From: Dyadobacter sp. NIV53
GTDB lineage: Bacteria > Bacteroidota > Bacteroidia > Cytophagales > Spirosomataceae
NCBI RefSeq assembly: GCF_019711195.1
Contig: NZ_CP081299.1
Coordinates: 5,056,501 to 5,120,500, forward strand
Reading direction: 5' to 3'
DNA: 64,000 nucleotides
The position numbers and the translations under genes are program-made. Positions within the stretch are counted from its first letter, which is position 1. Each line of letters begins with the position of its first letter. Under the pieces are notes generated by a model that saw only the letters and a program-made list of their open reading frames with translations, ran no database searches and was not told the origin of the DNA. Below are positions 44,042 to 53,071 of the stretch, in pieces.

Positions 44042-44686
44042 ATGAAATTTCTGCCAGATGAAATAGAAGCATATTCTGAGGCTCATACGGAAGGAGAAAG
44101 TGAAATTTTACAACGGTTGAATAGGGAAACCTATGCCAAGGTACTTAATCCTCGTATGCTTTCGGGGCACTTGCAAGGTAGATTTTTGTCCATGATTTCA
44201 CGGATGATTAAGCCTGACCGGATTCTTGAAATCGGGACTTATACAGGTTATTCTGCTTTGTGCCTTTGTGAAGGATTAAATCAAAATGGCCGGCTTACAA
44301 CAATTGACATTAACGAAGAACTGGAAACAATGACCAGAAACTTCTTTAATATGTCTCTTTTTGCTGAAAATATAGATTACAGGATTGGTAATGCCTTGGA
44401 TATTATTCCGTTATTACAAGATAATTTCGATATCGCATTCATAGATGCCGACAAAATAAATTACATTTCCTATTTTAATCTTTGTTTGGAAAAAGTACGG
44501 ACAGGTGGTTTTATTATCGCAGACAATGTATTGTGGAGCGGAAAAGTGGTTCAGCCTGAACTGAAAAAAGCAGATAAAGACACTCAGCTGTTAATGGAAT
44601 TTAACCGCATTGTACATGAAGACAGTCGTGTGTCCAATATTCTGCTACCCATACGCGACGGGTTAATGATTCTTCAAAAATTGTAA
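44042..44686 (+). CDS. O-methyltransferase (class I SAM-dependent, CCoAOMT-like)
   Basis: 214 residues. The SAM site is ILEIGTYTGYSALCLCEGL, with TIDINEELE as motif II and FDIAFIDADKINYISYF as the metal-binding Asp region; GGFIIADNVLWSGKV completes the family pattern. It methylates a hydroxyl group of an unidentified acceptor in the cytoplasm. It follows rfbA by 94 bases. Confidence 0.92.
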   Translation: MKFLPDEIEAYSEAHTEGESEILQRLNRETYAKVLNPRMLSGHLQGRFLSMISRMIKPDRILEIGTYTGYSALCLCEGLNQNGRLTTIDINEELETMTRNFFNMSLFAENIDYRIGNALDIIPLLQDNFDIAFIDADKINYISYFNLCLEKVRTGGFIIADNVLWSGKVVQPELKKADKDTQLLMEFNRIVHEDSRVSNILLPIRDGLMILQKL

Positions 44687-44719
44687 GTCAATAAAATACC
44701 GGATAAGCATAAATTATTT

Positions 44720-47206
44720 ATGACCAGAAAATTCATCAAAAACATTAAGATTACATCATTTACTTGTTTTTTGCTAATAAGTGTAATCGCTACTGCACAC
44801 GCTCAAAATACTTCTGATATACCTGCCAGCGTTTCATTCGGTGGTATTACGGTAAAATTTGACAGATCAGCACAAAATCTCATCGAAGAGGATATTAAAA
44901 GCCTGATGTCGAATAAAAAGTTTTGGGAAGAAAAAATGGAAAGAGCCATTCTTTACTTCCCAATTGTTGAGGGAATTTTAATGGACGAAGAAGTTCCGAT
45001 TGATTTTAAATATCTCGCAGTTCAGGAAAGTTCATTTAAGCCGGATGTTGTTTCCAGCTCTAATGCGGTTGGTTATTGGCAGTTTAAGCCAGAGACAGCG
45101 CGAGAACTTAATTTACGGGTAGACGATGAGGTAGATGAACGGAAAAATATCAGTTCTTCTACACATGCAGCAGCCTGGTATCTGAAGAAAAATAACCAGC
45201 AGTTTAATAACTGGGTATCATCTCTTTATTCATATTATCAGGGCGCGGGTGGTGTAAAGAAGATTGTTCCTGCCAATTGGTCCTATGCCAAAGAAGTTAC
45301 ACTTACCGGAAAGACAGATCGCTACATGCTTCGGTTTTTTGCGCATAAAATAGCATTGGAGGCAGGTATTGAAAAATATCGCAGTAACAATAAGATCATT
45401 TTACTGGAATCAGAATATGGTAAAGGCCAGTCATTTGATGAAATTGCCAGGTCTTTGGGAATCAATTCAAAAGAACTTGAAAGTTATAATCGTTGGGTAA
45501 CCGATGGCAGGATCCCAACCGACAGAGAGTACCTGATTACTGTACCTGTGCCATTGGATCAGGTTGCTTCAGTTCGCGAAAAATTATCATTGCCTGCTAC
45601 TGCCAGTACAAGTGTTGTGGCAACAGTGTACGACGAAAATGGCTTTCCTGTCCTGAAAAGATCTAATGTACAGTCGAAAGATAAAAATGCACCTGTGCTT
45701 TATGATATTAACGGACTTCCAGGAATAGAAGCACGTGCAGGAGACGATCCGAAGGCACTTGCAAAAGCAGGTAATATAAGGGCTCCTAAATTTATGCGTT
45801 ACAATGATATGTTAAAGGATACACCACTTGTACCTGGCCATGTCTATTATCTCGCAAAGAAAAATAAAAAAGCTTCAACACCATTTCATACAGCAAAACC
45901 TGGTGATACCTGGCAAACAGTTTCACAGCAATATGGTCTCAGATTGGTTAATCTGCTTAAATATAACCGGATCATTAGCAGAAATTATCCTATTCAAACA
46001 GGGCAGGTACTTTGGTTAAACAAAAAACGTCCAAGAAAACAACCGGTTGAAATTATTAAACCGGAAGTTAAACCAGCCTCACCAGCACAAAATAATACAG
46101 AAGTCACTGCTGCAAATCCTGTTAAAGAGGCTCCGGCAGCAGCAGTAACTACTCCTTTAGGCCGCAAAAAATATACGCCTGTATTGGTAGAAAAAAGCGA
46201 AAGCAGTATTGCTAAGGACAATCAGGATTTTAAACCTGACGCAACACCTAAGGCTACAACATCTGCAATTGCGGATAAGGCCGTCACAACGCCAAGAGAA
46301 ACCAATGACAGGGTTGTAATTATCACACAGGATAATGTTGAAGATGGTTCTTTTAAATCAGCTGATGACATTACACCTTCAAAACGTAAAAGTGATGGTT
46401 CTGCCAATGCAAAAACCAAGCCCGCTACATCCTCAACTCCTGTGAGTTCAGGTTCTGTATATGCACGTCAGCAAAGAGAAGCAGCAGAAAAGGAAGCAGC
46501 AGAAAAACCAGTGATAGAAAAGGTAAGTGATCCGGTGGTAAAAAAGGAGATGAAGGAGTCCGAAATGGAATCATTTCATACGGTGGTTGCAGGAGAGAAC
46601 TATTACAGCATCGCCAGAAAATACGGAATGAACGCAAGTGATCTTATATATCTGAACAGAGAATCAAAAAAAGGGTTGGTGGTTGGCCAGAGATTACGGG
46701 TTAAAGGTAATGCGGCTGACAATGAAGCCGCTACGAAACTTGCTGAAAACAAAAGAAAAGAAACGGCAGGCTCTTTTTCACCAACAGGATTTACCCGTAC
46801 AGAAAAGGAAGCAGCGCAAATTGTTAATGACAGAAATACACATGGTAACGAGGGAGCTGAATTTCACACAGTTCAGGCTGGCCAGACTTATTACAGTATT
46901 TCCAGATTATATGGAATTAGCTTACAGGAACTGATGACGCTTAACGATCTGAGTCCTTCGCAGCGACTGATTTCCGGTCAGAAACTAAGGGTTAAAAAAG
47001 GTGGAAGTAATGTGGATGAAAATCCTGATAGGGGATCAGTCCGGTCTTCTTCATCAGGTAGTCACACGCATACCGTTTCTGCTGGAGAATCTCTTTATCG
47101 AATTGCACAAAAATACGGGACAACAATAGAAGAGCTTAAAAGGCTGAACAATATATCTGAGAATAGTGTTACCATTGGCCAGAAGCTAAAAGTTCCACAA
47201 AAATAA
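44720..47206 (+). CDS. Exported lytic transglycosylase with four LysM domains (MltD-like)
   Basis: 828 residues. After a signal peptide (CFLLISVIATAHAQ), an SLT domain carries the catalytic Glu in FKYLAVQESSFKPD, followed by SSSNAVGYWQFKPETAREL and YSYYQGAGG. A degenerate repeat (KGQSFDEIARSLGINSKELE) is followed by LysM domains near residues 390, 615, 715 and 780 (e.g. HTVVAGENYYSIARKYGM, HTVSAGESLYRIAQKYGT). A Lys/Pro/Thr-rich linker lies between the first and second. It should cleave peptidoglycan glycan strands in the periplasm. Confidence 0.92.
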   Translation: MTRKFIKNIKITSFTCFLLISVIATAHAQNTSDIPASVSFGGITVKFDRSAQNLIEEDIKSLMSNKKFWEEKMERAILYFPIVEGILMDEEVPIDFKYLAVQESSFKPDVVSSSNAVGYWQFKPETARELNLRVDDEVDERKNISSSTHAAAWYLKKNNQQFNNWVSSLYSYYQGAGGVKKIVPANWSYAKEVTLTGKTDRYMLRFFAHKIALEAGIEKYRSNNKIILLESEYGKGQSFDEIARSLGINSKELESYNRWVTDGRIPTDREYLITVPVPLDQVASVREKLSLPATASTSVVATVYDENGFPVLKRSNVQSKDKNAPVLYDINGLPGIEARAGDDPKALAKAGNIRAPKFMRYNDMLKDTPLVPGHVYYLAKKNKKASTPFHTAKPGDTWQTVSQQYGLRLVNLLKYNRIISRNYPIQTGQVLWLNKKRPRKQPVEIIKPEVKPASPAQNNTEVTAANPVKEAPAAAVTTPLGRKKYTPVLVEKSESSIAKDNQDFKPDATPKATTSAIADKAVTTPRETNDRVVIITQDNVEDGSFKSADDITPSKRKSDGSANAKTKPATSSTPVSSGSVYARQQREAAEKEAAEKPVIEKVSDPVVKKEMKESEMESFHTVVAGENYYSIARKYGMNASDLIYLNRESKKGLVVGQRLRVKGNAADNEAATKLAENKRKETAGSFSPTGFTRTEKEAAQIVNDRNTHGNEGAEFHTVQAGQTYYSISRLYGISLQELMTLNDLSPSQRLISGQKLRVKKGGSNVDENPDRGSVRSSSSGSHTHTVSAGESLYRIAQKYGTTIEELKRLNNISENSVTIGQKLKVPQK

Positions 47207-47221
47207 TAAGGCCCCAATAAG

Positions 47222-47818
47222 ATGATACTCATAGACAATACTTGTATCAGTGATGATATTGAAGACCAGTTATTTGTCTGTAATCTCGACAAATGTAAAG
47301 GTGCCTGCTGCGTTGAAGGAGATTCCGGAGCACCATTGGAAGAACCGGAGCTTGCTATTTTGGACCAGATCTATCCATTTGTTGAACCTTATTTGTCAGA
47401 TGCCGGGAAAGCGGTAATTGCGAAAGAAGGTACATATACAAAAGATTGGGAAGGGGATTATGTTACTCCGGTTATCAATAACAGAGAATGTGCATATGCA
47501 ATATACGATCCGAAAGGAATTCTTAAATGCGGAATTGAAGAGGCATATAATGATGGCAAAATAGATTTCAAAAAACCAATATCCTGTCATTTATATCCGA
47601 TCAGGGTTACAAAGTATGAACAATATCATGCTTTGAATTATGATAGGTGGGATATTTGCAGTCCTGCATGTAGTTTTGGTAAAGAACTGGGTGTACCGGT
47701 TTATAAGTTTTTGAAAGAACCGTTGATAAGGGCATATGGAGAAATTTGGTATGGCCAGCTAACACGTGAAATTGATGAGCGCCAGGAAGCAAGAGAGGAA
47801 GGAAAAAGCATCAAATAA
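47222..47818 (+). CDS. DUF3109 family Cys-rich protein
   Basis: 198 residues. The Cys pattern CNLDKCKGACCVEGDSGAPL is the conserved start of DUF3109, with later CGIEEAYNDGKIDF, ISCHLYPIRV and CSPACSFGKEL. The Cys set resembles zinc/iron-cluster proteins of the YkgJ type, but no function is established. It begins 16 bases after the transglycosylase and its 3' end overlaps the following gene by 44 bases. Confidence 0.88.
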   Translation: MILIDNTCISDDIEDQLFVCNLDKCKGACCVEGDSGAPLEEPELAILDQIYPFVEPYLSDAGKAVIAKEGTYTKDWEGDYVTPVINNRECAYAIYDPKGILKCGIEEAYNDGKIDFKKPISCHLYPIRVTKYEQYHALNYDRWDICSPACSFGKELGVPVYKFLKEPLIRAYGEIWYGQLTREIDERQEAREEGKSIK

Positions 47819-48140
47819 TGATTTTTTTCAAAATGTTTACGATGTAGTTCGTTTAATTCCAAAAGGAAGAGCTACTTCATATGGGGCAATCGCTGCCTAT
47901 TTAGGCTCAAAAAGAGGAGCCCGTATGGTTGGTTGGGCTATGGGAAACAGTTATACCCAAATAGATATTCCGGCATATAAAGTTGTAAATAAAGCAGGCG
48001 TACTTTCTGCCAAACTACTTTTCGAAACTCCGGCTACAATGCAGGAAAGATTGGAAAGTGACGGAATTACAGTTAAAGATGATCAGATTCAAAACTGGGA
48101 TAAAGTTTTTTGGGATCCGGAAATTGAATTAAAACTATAA
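47775..48140 (+). CDS. MGMT-family alkyltransferase-like protein (no catalytic Cys)
   Basis: About 121 residues from ATG 47775, overlapping DUF3109. VRLIPKGRATSYGAIAAYLG and GARMVGWAMGNS match the helix-turn-helix of the O6-alkylguanine transferase C-terminal domain. At the active site, the PCHRV motif is replaced by PAYKV, so the alkyl-accepting Cys is Ala. Such ATL proteins bind alkylated DNA and flag it for nucleotide excision repair. A strong terminator follows. Confidence 0.88.
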   Translation: MSARKQERKEKASNNDFFQNVYDVVRLIPKGRATSYGAIAAYLGSKRGARMVGWAMGNSYTQIDIPAYKVVNKAGVLSAKLLFETPATMQERLESDGITVKDDQIQNWDKVFWDPEIELKL

Positions 48141-48144
48141 ACAT

Positions 48145-48184
48145 AAAAAAGCATCGCCTCAGATTATTCGGGCGATGCTTTTTT
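48145..48184. terminator. Strong terminator after the alkyltransferase-like gene
   Basis: AAAAAAGCATCGCC (48145-48158) is exactly complementary to 48171-48184, with 12-nt loop and T tract. It lies between convergent genes and is usable on both strands. Confidence 0.9.
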
Positions 48185-48197
48185 AATGAAGAAGATG

Positions 48198-48593
48198 CTA
48201 CTGAATTGAAATTGAACGGCCGGTGCTGGTTTGAATTTGTACTTCTTTAATCAATTTTTGATCTCCATAAGATAATTCAAAATAATACTTTCCGTCATTC
48301 ATACCGTCCATATCAAACACTCTCCGGTATTGCTCTGAATTTTTGCCATACGTTTCAGTATAAAGAGTACGTCCACTTCCATCTTTAAGTTTTACCAATA
48401 ATCGCCCGTCAGTTCCTTTGTCAACTGCAAGTTTTACTTTGCTTGTATTGACTACCTGAAACATACCTGCACTTAAAGAAACTGCATGGGAAGAAACCTT
48501 GTTCTTTCGATCAGCTTTTTTGTCAGCTGCAAATGAAGAAAGAGACACAATGAGAGCGAAAGCAACTAATTTTGAAATGATTGAGATTTTCAT
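48198..48593 (-). CDS. Small secreted protein, DUF3244-like beta fold (tentative)
   Basis: 131 residues with a signal peptide ending SLSSFAADK. The mature part has beta strands such as VKLAVDKGTDGRLLVKLKDG and GRTLYTETYG, and the end GKYYFELSYGDQKLIKEVQI resembles the C-terminal sandwich found in Bacteroidota secreted proteins of the DUF3244/T9SS type. Assignment is by appearance only. It may be surface or periplasmic. Confidence 0.55.
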   Translation of the reverse strand: MKISIISKLVAFALIVSLSSFAADKKADRKNKVSSHAVSLSAGMFQVVNTSKVKLAVDKGTDGRLLVKLKDGSGRTLYTETYGKNSEQYRRVFDMDGMNDGKYYFELSYGDQKLIKEVQIQTSTGRSISIQ

Positions 48594-48645
48594 GGCTTTT
48601 TTATTTTAAGATTAAACATTCATATTTCATGACTGATTAACTTAT

Positions 48646-48691
48646 AAAAAAGCTTGTGCCAGATCTGATTTGTAAAATCGAATCTGGCACA
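48646..48691 (-). terminator. Terminator of the NTF2-like lipoprotein gene (minus strand)
   Basis: A 17-nt arm at 48655-48671 (TGTGCCAGAT core) pairs with 48675-48691 with two mismatches; on the minus strand it is followed by AAGCTTTTTTATAAG. Confidence 0.7.
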
Positions 48692-48769
48692 TAGGTTAAT
48701 TAATATTCTGATTTTCAGTTATTTAGTTCATAAATAGAAATATTTTTGAATGCTTTTTTCTAAAATGGT

Positions 48770-48813
48770 ATTGTTCGAAACCGAACGCTTAGAATTAAAA
48801 ACCGAACGGTTTT
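48770..48813. promoter_or_regulatory. Paired AAACCGAACG direct repeats with palindrome (operator-like)
   Basis: GAAACCGAACG occurs near 48777-48787 and AAACCGAACG again at 48799-48808; the second is part of the palindrome AAAACCG-AA-CGGTTTT (48798-48813). It is located downstream of the NTF2-like gene and 180 bases upstream of the minus-strand DUF3244-like gene. A protein-binding site is plausible but untested. Confidence 0.35.
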
Positions 48814-48830
48814 GAAAGTTTTAATCAAAA

Positions 48831-49405
48831 TCAAATCTTGTTTTTACCGCGACTTTCATTTGCTATTTTTTGAATCATTGGAAGTTTACTTACCGGAATA
48901 AGGTTCTTGTAATCCCAGAAAGCTGAGACACAAACAATTTTCCACTGACCATCTATTTTTTCCATCAACCTGACCTCCTTGCTATGATGGAAGTTCTTTT
49001 CTTTTCCGTCACTGTTAAACTGATCCCAGGTAAGGTATGCAACATTATCGCAATAGAACTTGTACTTCATGTTTTTGCGCTCAACTTTGGGATAACTTTT
49101 TTCAGGATTGTCAGTAATATATTTACCAATCTGATTATTGATGTCGTCCCAACCTACATTTGAATCAAAAGTGCCATCCCGGTTACTCCATGCCTGAAAA
49201 GCATAATCAGTTTGTGCATAACTTGATTTCCAACCATTATAATCCCTGTTAAAAAAGGATTTTGTTTCGTTCTCGATTGTAGCATAAATGGCTTTTTTTC
49301 TTTTTCCAGATTTGCTTCAACTTGTGCGCTGTCTTCTTCTTTTGCTTTCTCAGAACAAGAGAAAAACAGAGAAGTTCCGATAAAAATTAATGCTAATGTT
49401 TTCAT
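48831..49405 (-). pseudogene. NTF2-like/SnoaL lipoprotein, frame-disrupted at T7 (49293-49299)
   Basis: The start MKTLALIFIGTSLFFSC is a lipoprotein signal. The zero frame reads EKEKKPFML and ends early. Adding one A to the run (T7 on the plus strand) gives AIYATIENETKSFFNRDYNG, WKSSYAQTDYAFQAW and, finally, EVRLMEKIDGQWKIVCVSAF, an NTF2/SnoaL-like fold of 191 residues. The break site is GAA AAA AAG, again containing A-AAA-AAG in phase for a -1 slip. Ends FWDYKNLIPVSKLP. Function unknown; many family members are ketosteroid-isomerase-like or immune-type. Confidence 0.7.
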
Positions 49406-49695
49406 ATTGTAAAAGGTTAGTTCGTTAAAAAATTAATAACTCAACTGGTTTTTTCAACTTAAACATCCACTTTTTCAGATCAAAAACGCTTATTTTCTTT
49501 CAATCCGTATATATCATAAAGTTAATATTTTTTTGCATTGAAGAAAGAGATTTTAAACATTTAATTATCAATTGTAGTAAATCGGGCACAAATTAACAGG
49601 ATGAAATTGATCATTATAACAATTGCAAAATCTGCAAACTGCTATAATGATAATTTTAGTATTTGAGACGGTTTATAGGTAATTATGATTATTTC

Positions 49696-51165
49696 CTATG
49701 AGGCATACGTAGAAGCTTTTGGCTTGGAATCTTTCAACAACCAGAGTCCGATAAAGGTAATTAACCCATTAATTATGAGTCTTTCAAATCCAAATTTATA
49801 ACCATTAAACCACTCCGCTGAGTGTTCATTAATCATGTAGGTAAGAATAGGGGCAGCAATGCAGACTAATGGCACCCAACGGTCTTTGACAGGCGTTTTG
49901 AGAAAAGCTCCAAATGAAAATAAACCCAGCAGTGGCCCGTAAGTATATCCTGCCAGATCAAATACGGCTGTAATTACTTCCTTACTATTCAGGCGGTTGA
50001 AAACAAGAATGACAAGATAAAATACTACTGAGAAGCCAATATGAACCCAAAATTTAATAGAAGATCTTTTTTCTTCTGGCCTTTTTTCAATATTCATAAA
50101 ATCAATACAAAACGCTGTAGTCAGTGCTGTCAATGCAGAGTCGGAACTGGCATAGGTAGCTGCTGTAATTCCCAGAAGAAAAGTAATACCAACTGCAATT
50201 CCCAAATGATTGAGTGCCAGCATTGGGTAAAATTCATCTGTTTTGGCAGTAACGGGAATTCCCTGTGCGCTGGCATATACGTAAAGCAGTGCTCCAAGAG
50301 AAAGGAATAGAAAATTTACAATCACCAATACAACCGTAAACCAGAACATATTTTTCTGAGCTTCGCCAATATTTTTGCAGGTAAGATTTTTCTGCATAAG
50401 ATCCTGATCGAGCCCGGTCATTACTATCGCAATAAAGGCACCTGCAAAAAATTGTTTAAAAAAGTTTTTAGGGTCATTGGTATCCCAATAAAATATTTGG
50501 GAGTATTTGCTTTCCTGCACCGTTTTCCAGATACCGGAGATACCATCAAGATCCAGTTCCTGTGAAACCAATACAATCGTAAGAATAACAGCAGTAATCA
50601 GAAAGAATGTTTGTAATGTATCAGTTACAATGATGGTTTTTACACCACCTTTAAATGTATAAACCCATATTAAAAAGATCGTAATAGCCACAGCCACTTC
50701 AAATGGTACACCCAATGGTTTAAACAATGCAAGCTGAAGAACCTGTGCTGCAACATAAAGCCTCACTGCTGAGCCAATAGTTCGTGATAAAAGAAAAAAT
50801 CCGGATCCTGTTTTATATGACCAAAACCCGAAACGTTGTTCCAGATACGAATAAATAGAGATTAGATTGAGCCGGTAATACAAAGGCATCAGAACAGTGC
50901 CGATTACGAAATAGCCCAGAATATAACCGATAACTACCTGAAAATAAGAAAATTGAATATTGGCAACGGCTCCCGGTACAGATACAAATGTAACACCCGA
51001 CAAAGATGTGCCGATCATTCCAAATGCTACCAGATACCATGGTGATTGCCGGTTAGCTGTAAAAAATGTATTAGTATCTGCTCCTTTTGAAGTATATATG
51101 GAAACTGTGATCAGCATTCCGAAATAAACGATCAGTATAACCAGGGAAATGTAGGGATTCATCAA
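49696..51165 (-). CDS. Sodium:solute symporter (SSS family)
   Basis: 489 residues with about 13 membrane helices. FFTANRQSPWYLVAFGMIGT and SLSGVTFVSVPG near the N-terminus and the later GITAATYASSDSALTALTTA segment, with paired Ser for the Na2 site, are typical of SSS members. It imports an organic solute driven by Na+; the substrate is not identifiable. It is divergent from clpS. Confidence 0.92.
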   Translation of the reverse strand: MMNPYISLVILIVYFGMLITVSIYTSKGADTNTFFTANRQSPWYLVAFGMIGTSLSGVTFVSVPGAVANIQFSYFQVVIGYILGYFVIGTVLMPLYYRLNLISIYSYLEQRFGFWSYKTGSGFFLLSRTIGSAVRLYVAAQVLQLALFKPLGVPFEVAVAITIFLIWVYTFKGGVKTIIVTDTLQTFFLITAVILTIVLVSQELDLDGISGIWKTVQESKYSQIFYWDTNDPKNFFKQFFAGAFIAIVMTGLDQDLMQKNLTCKNIGEAQKNMFWFTVVLVIVNFLFLSLGALLYVYASAQGIPVTAKTDEFYPMLALNHLGIAVGITFLLGITAATYASSDSALTALTTAFCIDFMNIEKRPEEKRSSIKFWVHIGFSVVFYLVILVFNRLNSKEVITAVFDLAGYTYGPLLGLFSFGAFLKTPVKDRWVPLVCIAAPILTYMINEHSAEWFNGYKFGFERLIINGLITFIGLWLLKDSKPKASTYAS

Positions 51166-51270
51166 ATCAATTAATATTAAGGATATGTAACGGGCAACAA
51201 AAGAAGGGAAAATCTTCTGTTAATGTACGTTTTTAATTAGATTTGCTAATCAAACAGAAATTTGGTTGTT

Positions 51271-51546
51271 ATGCAAGCGCTTACAGAGACAGAGGTTGAA
51301 ATTCTGGAAAAAACCATCGAAACAGAGATAAAAAAACTGGTTATATATAATGATGACGTAAATACTTTTGATTGGGTAATTGATACGCTCATAGAAGTTT
51401 GTCGTCATACCAGTGAGCAGGCAGAGCAATGTACGCTTATTATACACTATAAGGGTAAATGTTCTGTAAAAGAAGGTGAATTTGAGGAATTGATCTTTAT
51501 GCGGAATGAAATTTGCAGAAGAGGTATTTCGGCAGAAATTCATTGA
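51271..51546 (+). CDS. clpS: ATP-dependent Clp protease adaptor ClpS
   Basis: 91 residues from ATG 51271 (MQALTETEVEIL); an in-frame TTG nine bases upstream is unlikely. KKLVIYNDDVNTFDWVIDTL and EVCRHTSEQAEQCTLIIHYK match ClpS, including the NDD-x-NT substrate pocket. It delivers N-degron substrates to ClpAP-type unfoldases. It is followed by recR. Confidence 0.92.
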   Translation: MQALTETEVEILEKTIETEIKKLVIYNDDVNTFDWVIDTLIEVCRHTSEQAEQCTLIIHYKGKCSVKEGEFEELIFMRNEICRRGISAEIH

Positions 51547-51653
51547 GTACTAACCATGTTTAAAATTGGTATGGAATGAAATTTTGATGCCAATGAAACG
51601 TTGGTTTGTGACTTACTGTTTATTAAACACTGCTTAATTATTTATCAGTTCAC

Positions 51654-52268
51654 ATGAATTATCCTTCACGTCTTATTGAGGATGCCGTTGGAGAGATTTC
51701 CCGTCTTCCGGGAATTGGGAAAAAAACAGCTTTACGCCTGGCATTACACTTATTAAAAAGAGAAGAGGAGCAAACGCGTTCACTTGCCGAGGCAATTGTA
51801 AATATGCGCACAAAAACCTCATATTGTGTAAAGTGCCATAACATTGCAGATGGGCAACTTTGTAACATATGCAGTAATCCAAAAAGAGATGCATCCATAA
51901 TTTGTGTGGTAGTAGATACCAGAGATGTTCTTGCCATTGAGGCGACCAGTCAGTACAAAGGTTTGTACCATGTTTTGGGGGGAATCATTTCACCCCTGGA
52001 AGGTATTGGCCCGTCAGATCTGCATATTGAATCGCTTCTGACAAGAGTTGAAAATCAGGAAGATGGAGAGCATGTTGCTGAAATAATTCTGGCGCTGAAT
52101 CCTACTATGGAAGGCGATACAACCGCATTTTATTTACAGAAAAAATTAAAGGTAACTGGTGTTAAAGTAAGTACTATTGCACGGGGGATTCCGATAGGAG
52201 GTGACCTGGAATATGCAGATGAAATTACACTGGGAAGAAGTATCGTAAGCCGGGTGGCCTACGATTGA
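51654..52268 (+). CDS. recR: Recombination protein RecR
   Basis: 204 residues. The helix-hairpin-helix ISRLPGIGKKTALRLALHLL, a C4 zinc finger (CVKCHNIADGQLCNIC) and the Toprim domain CVVVDTRDVLAIEAT are present, as is the C-terminal ARGIPIGGDLEYADEITLGR block. It acts with RecF/RecO in loading RecA on gapped DNA. Confidence 0.97.
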   Translation: MNYPSRLIEDAVGEISRLPGIGKKTALRLALHLLKREEEQTRSLAEAIVNMRTKTSYCVKCHNIADGQLCNICSNPKRDASIICVVVDTRDVLAIEATSQYKGLYHVLGGIISPLEGIGPSDLHIESLLTRVENQEDGEHVAEIILALNPTMEGDTTAFYLQKKLKVTGVKVSTIARGIPIGGDLEYADEITLGRSIVSRVAYD

Positions 52269-52296
52269 TACATATACATTTAATGTTAAGGAGATT

Positions 52297-53004
52297 ATGA
52301 ATAGAATAGATTTCTTGCGCACCTTAGCCGGAAGCACATTTGCCGTTGGAGCTTTGGGAAACCAGGCATTTGCAGGATCAGATAACATTATACTTGCTGA
52401 AACTGCACCTTTTAAGCAAGCACCGCTTCCTTATGATTTTGGAGCTTTGGAGCCAAGTATTGATAAACTTACGATGGAAATTCACTACACAAAGCATCAT
52501 GCTGCTTATGTGAAAAACCTGAATGACGCGGTAAAAGGAACTGAATTTGAAAAGAAATCCCTGGATGAGATTTTGAAAACTATTGGTAAAGCTCCGGCAG
52601 CTATAAGAAATAATGGTGGCGGGCATTGGAACCATACTTTTTTCTGGGAAGTAATGGGTCCTAAAAAGGGAGAACCAACGGGCGCAGTTGCTGATGCTAT
52701 TAAAGCACAGTTCGGAACGCTTGATAAGTTTAAAGAAGAATTTGCAAAAGCAGCAACAACCCGTTTTGGTTCCGGGTGGGCCTGGCTGGTTGCTAAGGAC
52801 GGAAAATTGTCTATTGGTTCTACACCAAATCAGGATAATCCTTTAATGGATATTTCTGATATTAAAGGGACACCTGTTCTGGCACTTGATGTTTGGGAAC
52901 ATGCCTATTACCTGCATTATCAAAACAAGCGTGCTGACTATATTAAGGCTTTCTGGGATGTAGTAAACTGGGATAAAGTCGCAGAAAATTTGAAGAAGGC
53001 ATAA
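52297..53004 (+). CDS. Exported Fe/Mn superoxide dismutase
   Basis: 235 residues. A signal-like N-terminus (MNRIDFLRTLAGSTFAVGAL, then GNQAFAG) precedes the SodA domain. Metal ligands are His63, His113, Asp198 and His202 (KLTMEIHYTKHHAAYV, GHWNHTFFW, ALDVWEHAYYLHYQ). It dismutates superoxide, apparently in the periplasm, unlike the usual cytoplasmic enzyme. The signal lacks a twin-Arg pair. It is 28 bases after recR. Confidence 0.95.
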   Translation: MNRIDFLRTLAGSTFAVGALGNQAFAGSDNIILAETAPFKQAPLPYDFGALEPSIDKLTMEIHYTKHHAAYVKNLNDAVKGTEFEKKSLDEILKTIGKAPAAIRNNGGGHWNHTFFWEVMGPKKGEPTGAVADAIKAQFGTLDKFKEEFAKAATTRFGSGWAWLVAKDGKLSIGSTPNQDNPLMDISDIKGTPVLALDVWEHAYYLHYQNKRADYIKAFWDVVNWDKVAENLKKA

Positions 53005-53025
53005 TTAATAGCGTCTTCAACGGAT

Positions 53026-53068
53026 AAAAGGAGAGGATAAACTATTAAATCGTTTTTCCTCTCCTTTT
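53026..53068. terminator. Bidirectional terminator between sod and TPR gene
   Basis: AAAAGGAGAGG (53026-53036) pairs exactly with CCTCTCCTTTT (53058-53068) over a 21-nt loop. It separates convergent genes. Confidence 0.75.
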
Positions 53069-53071
53069 GGT

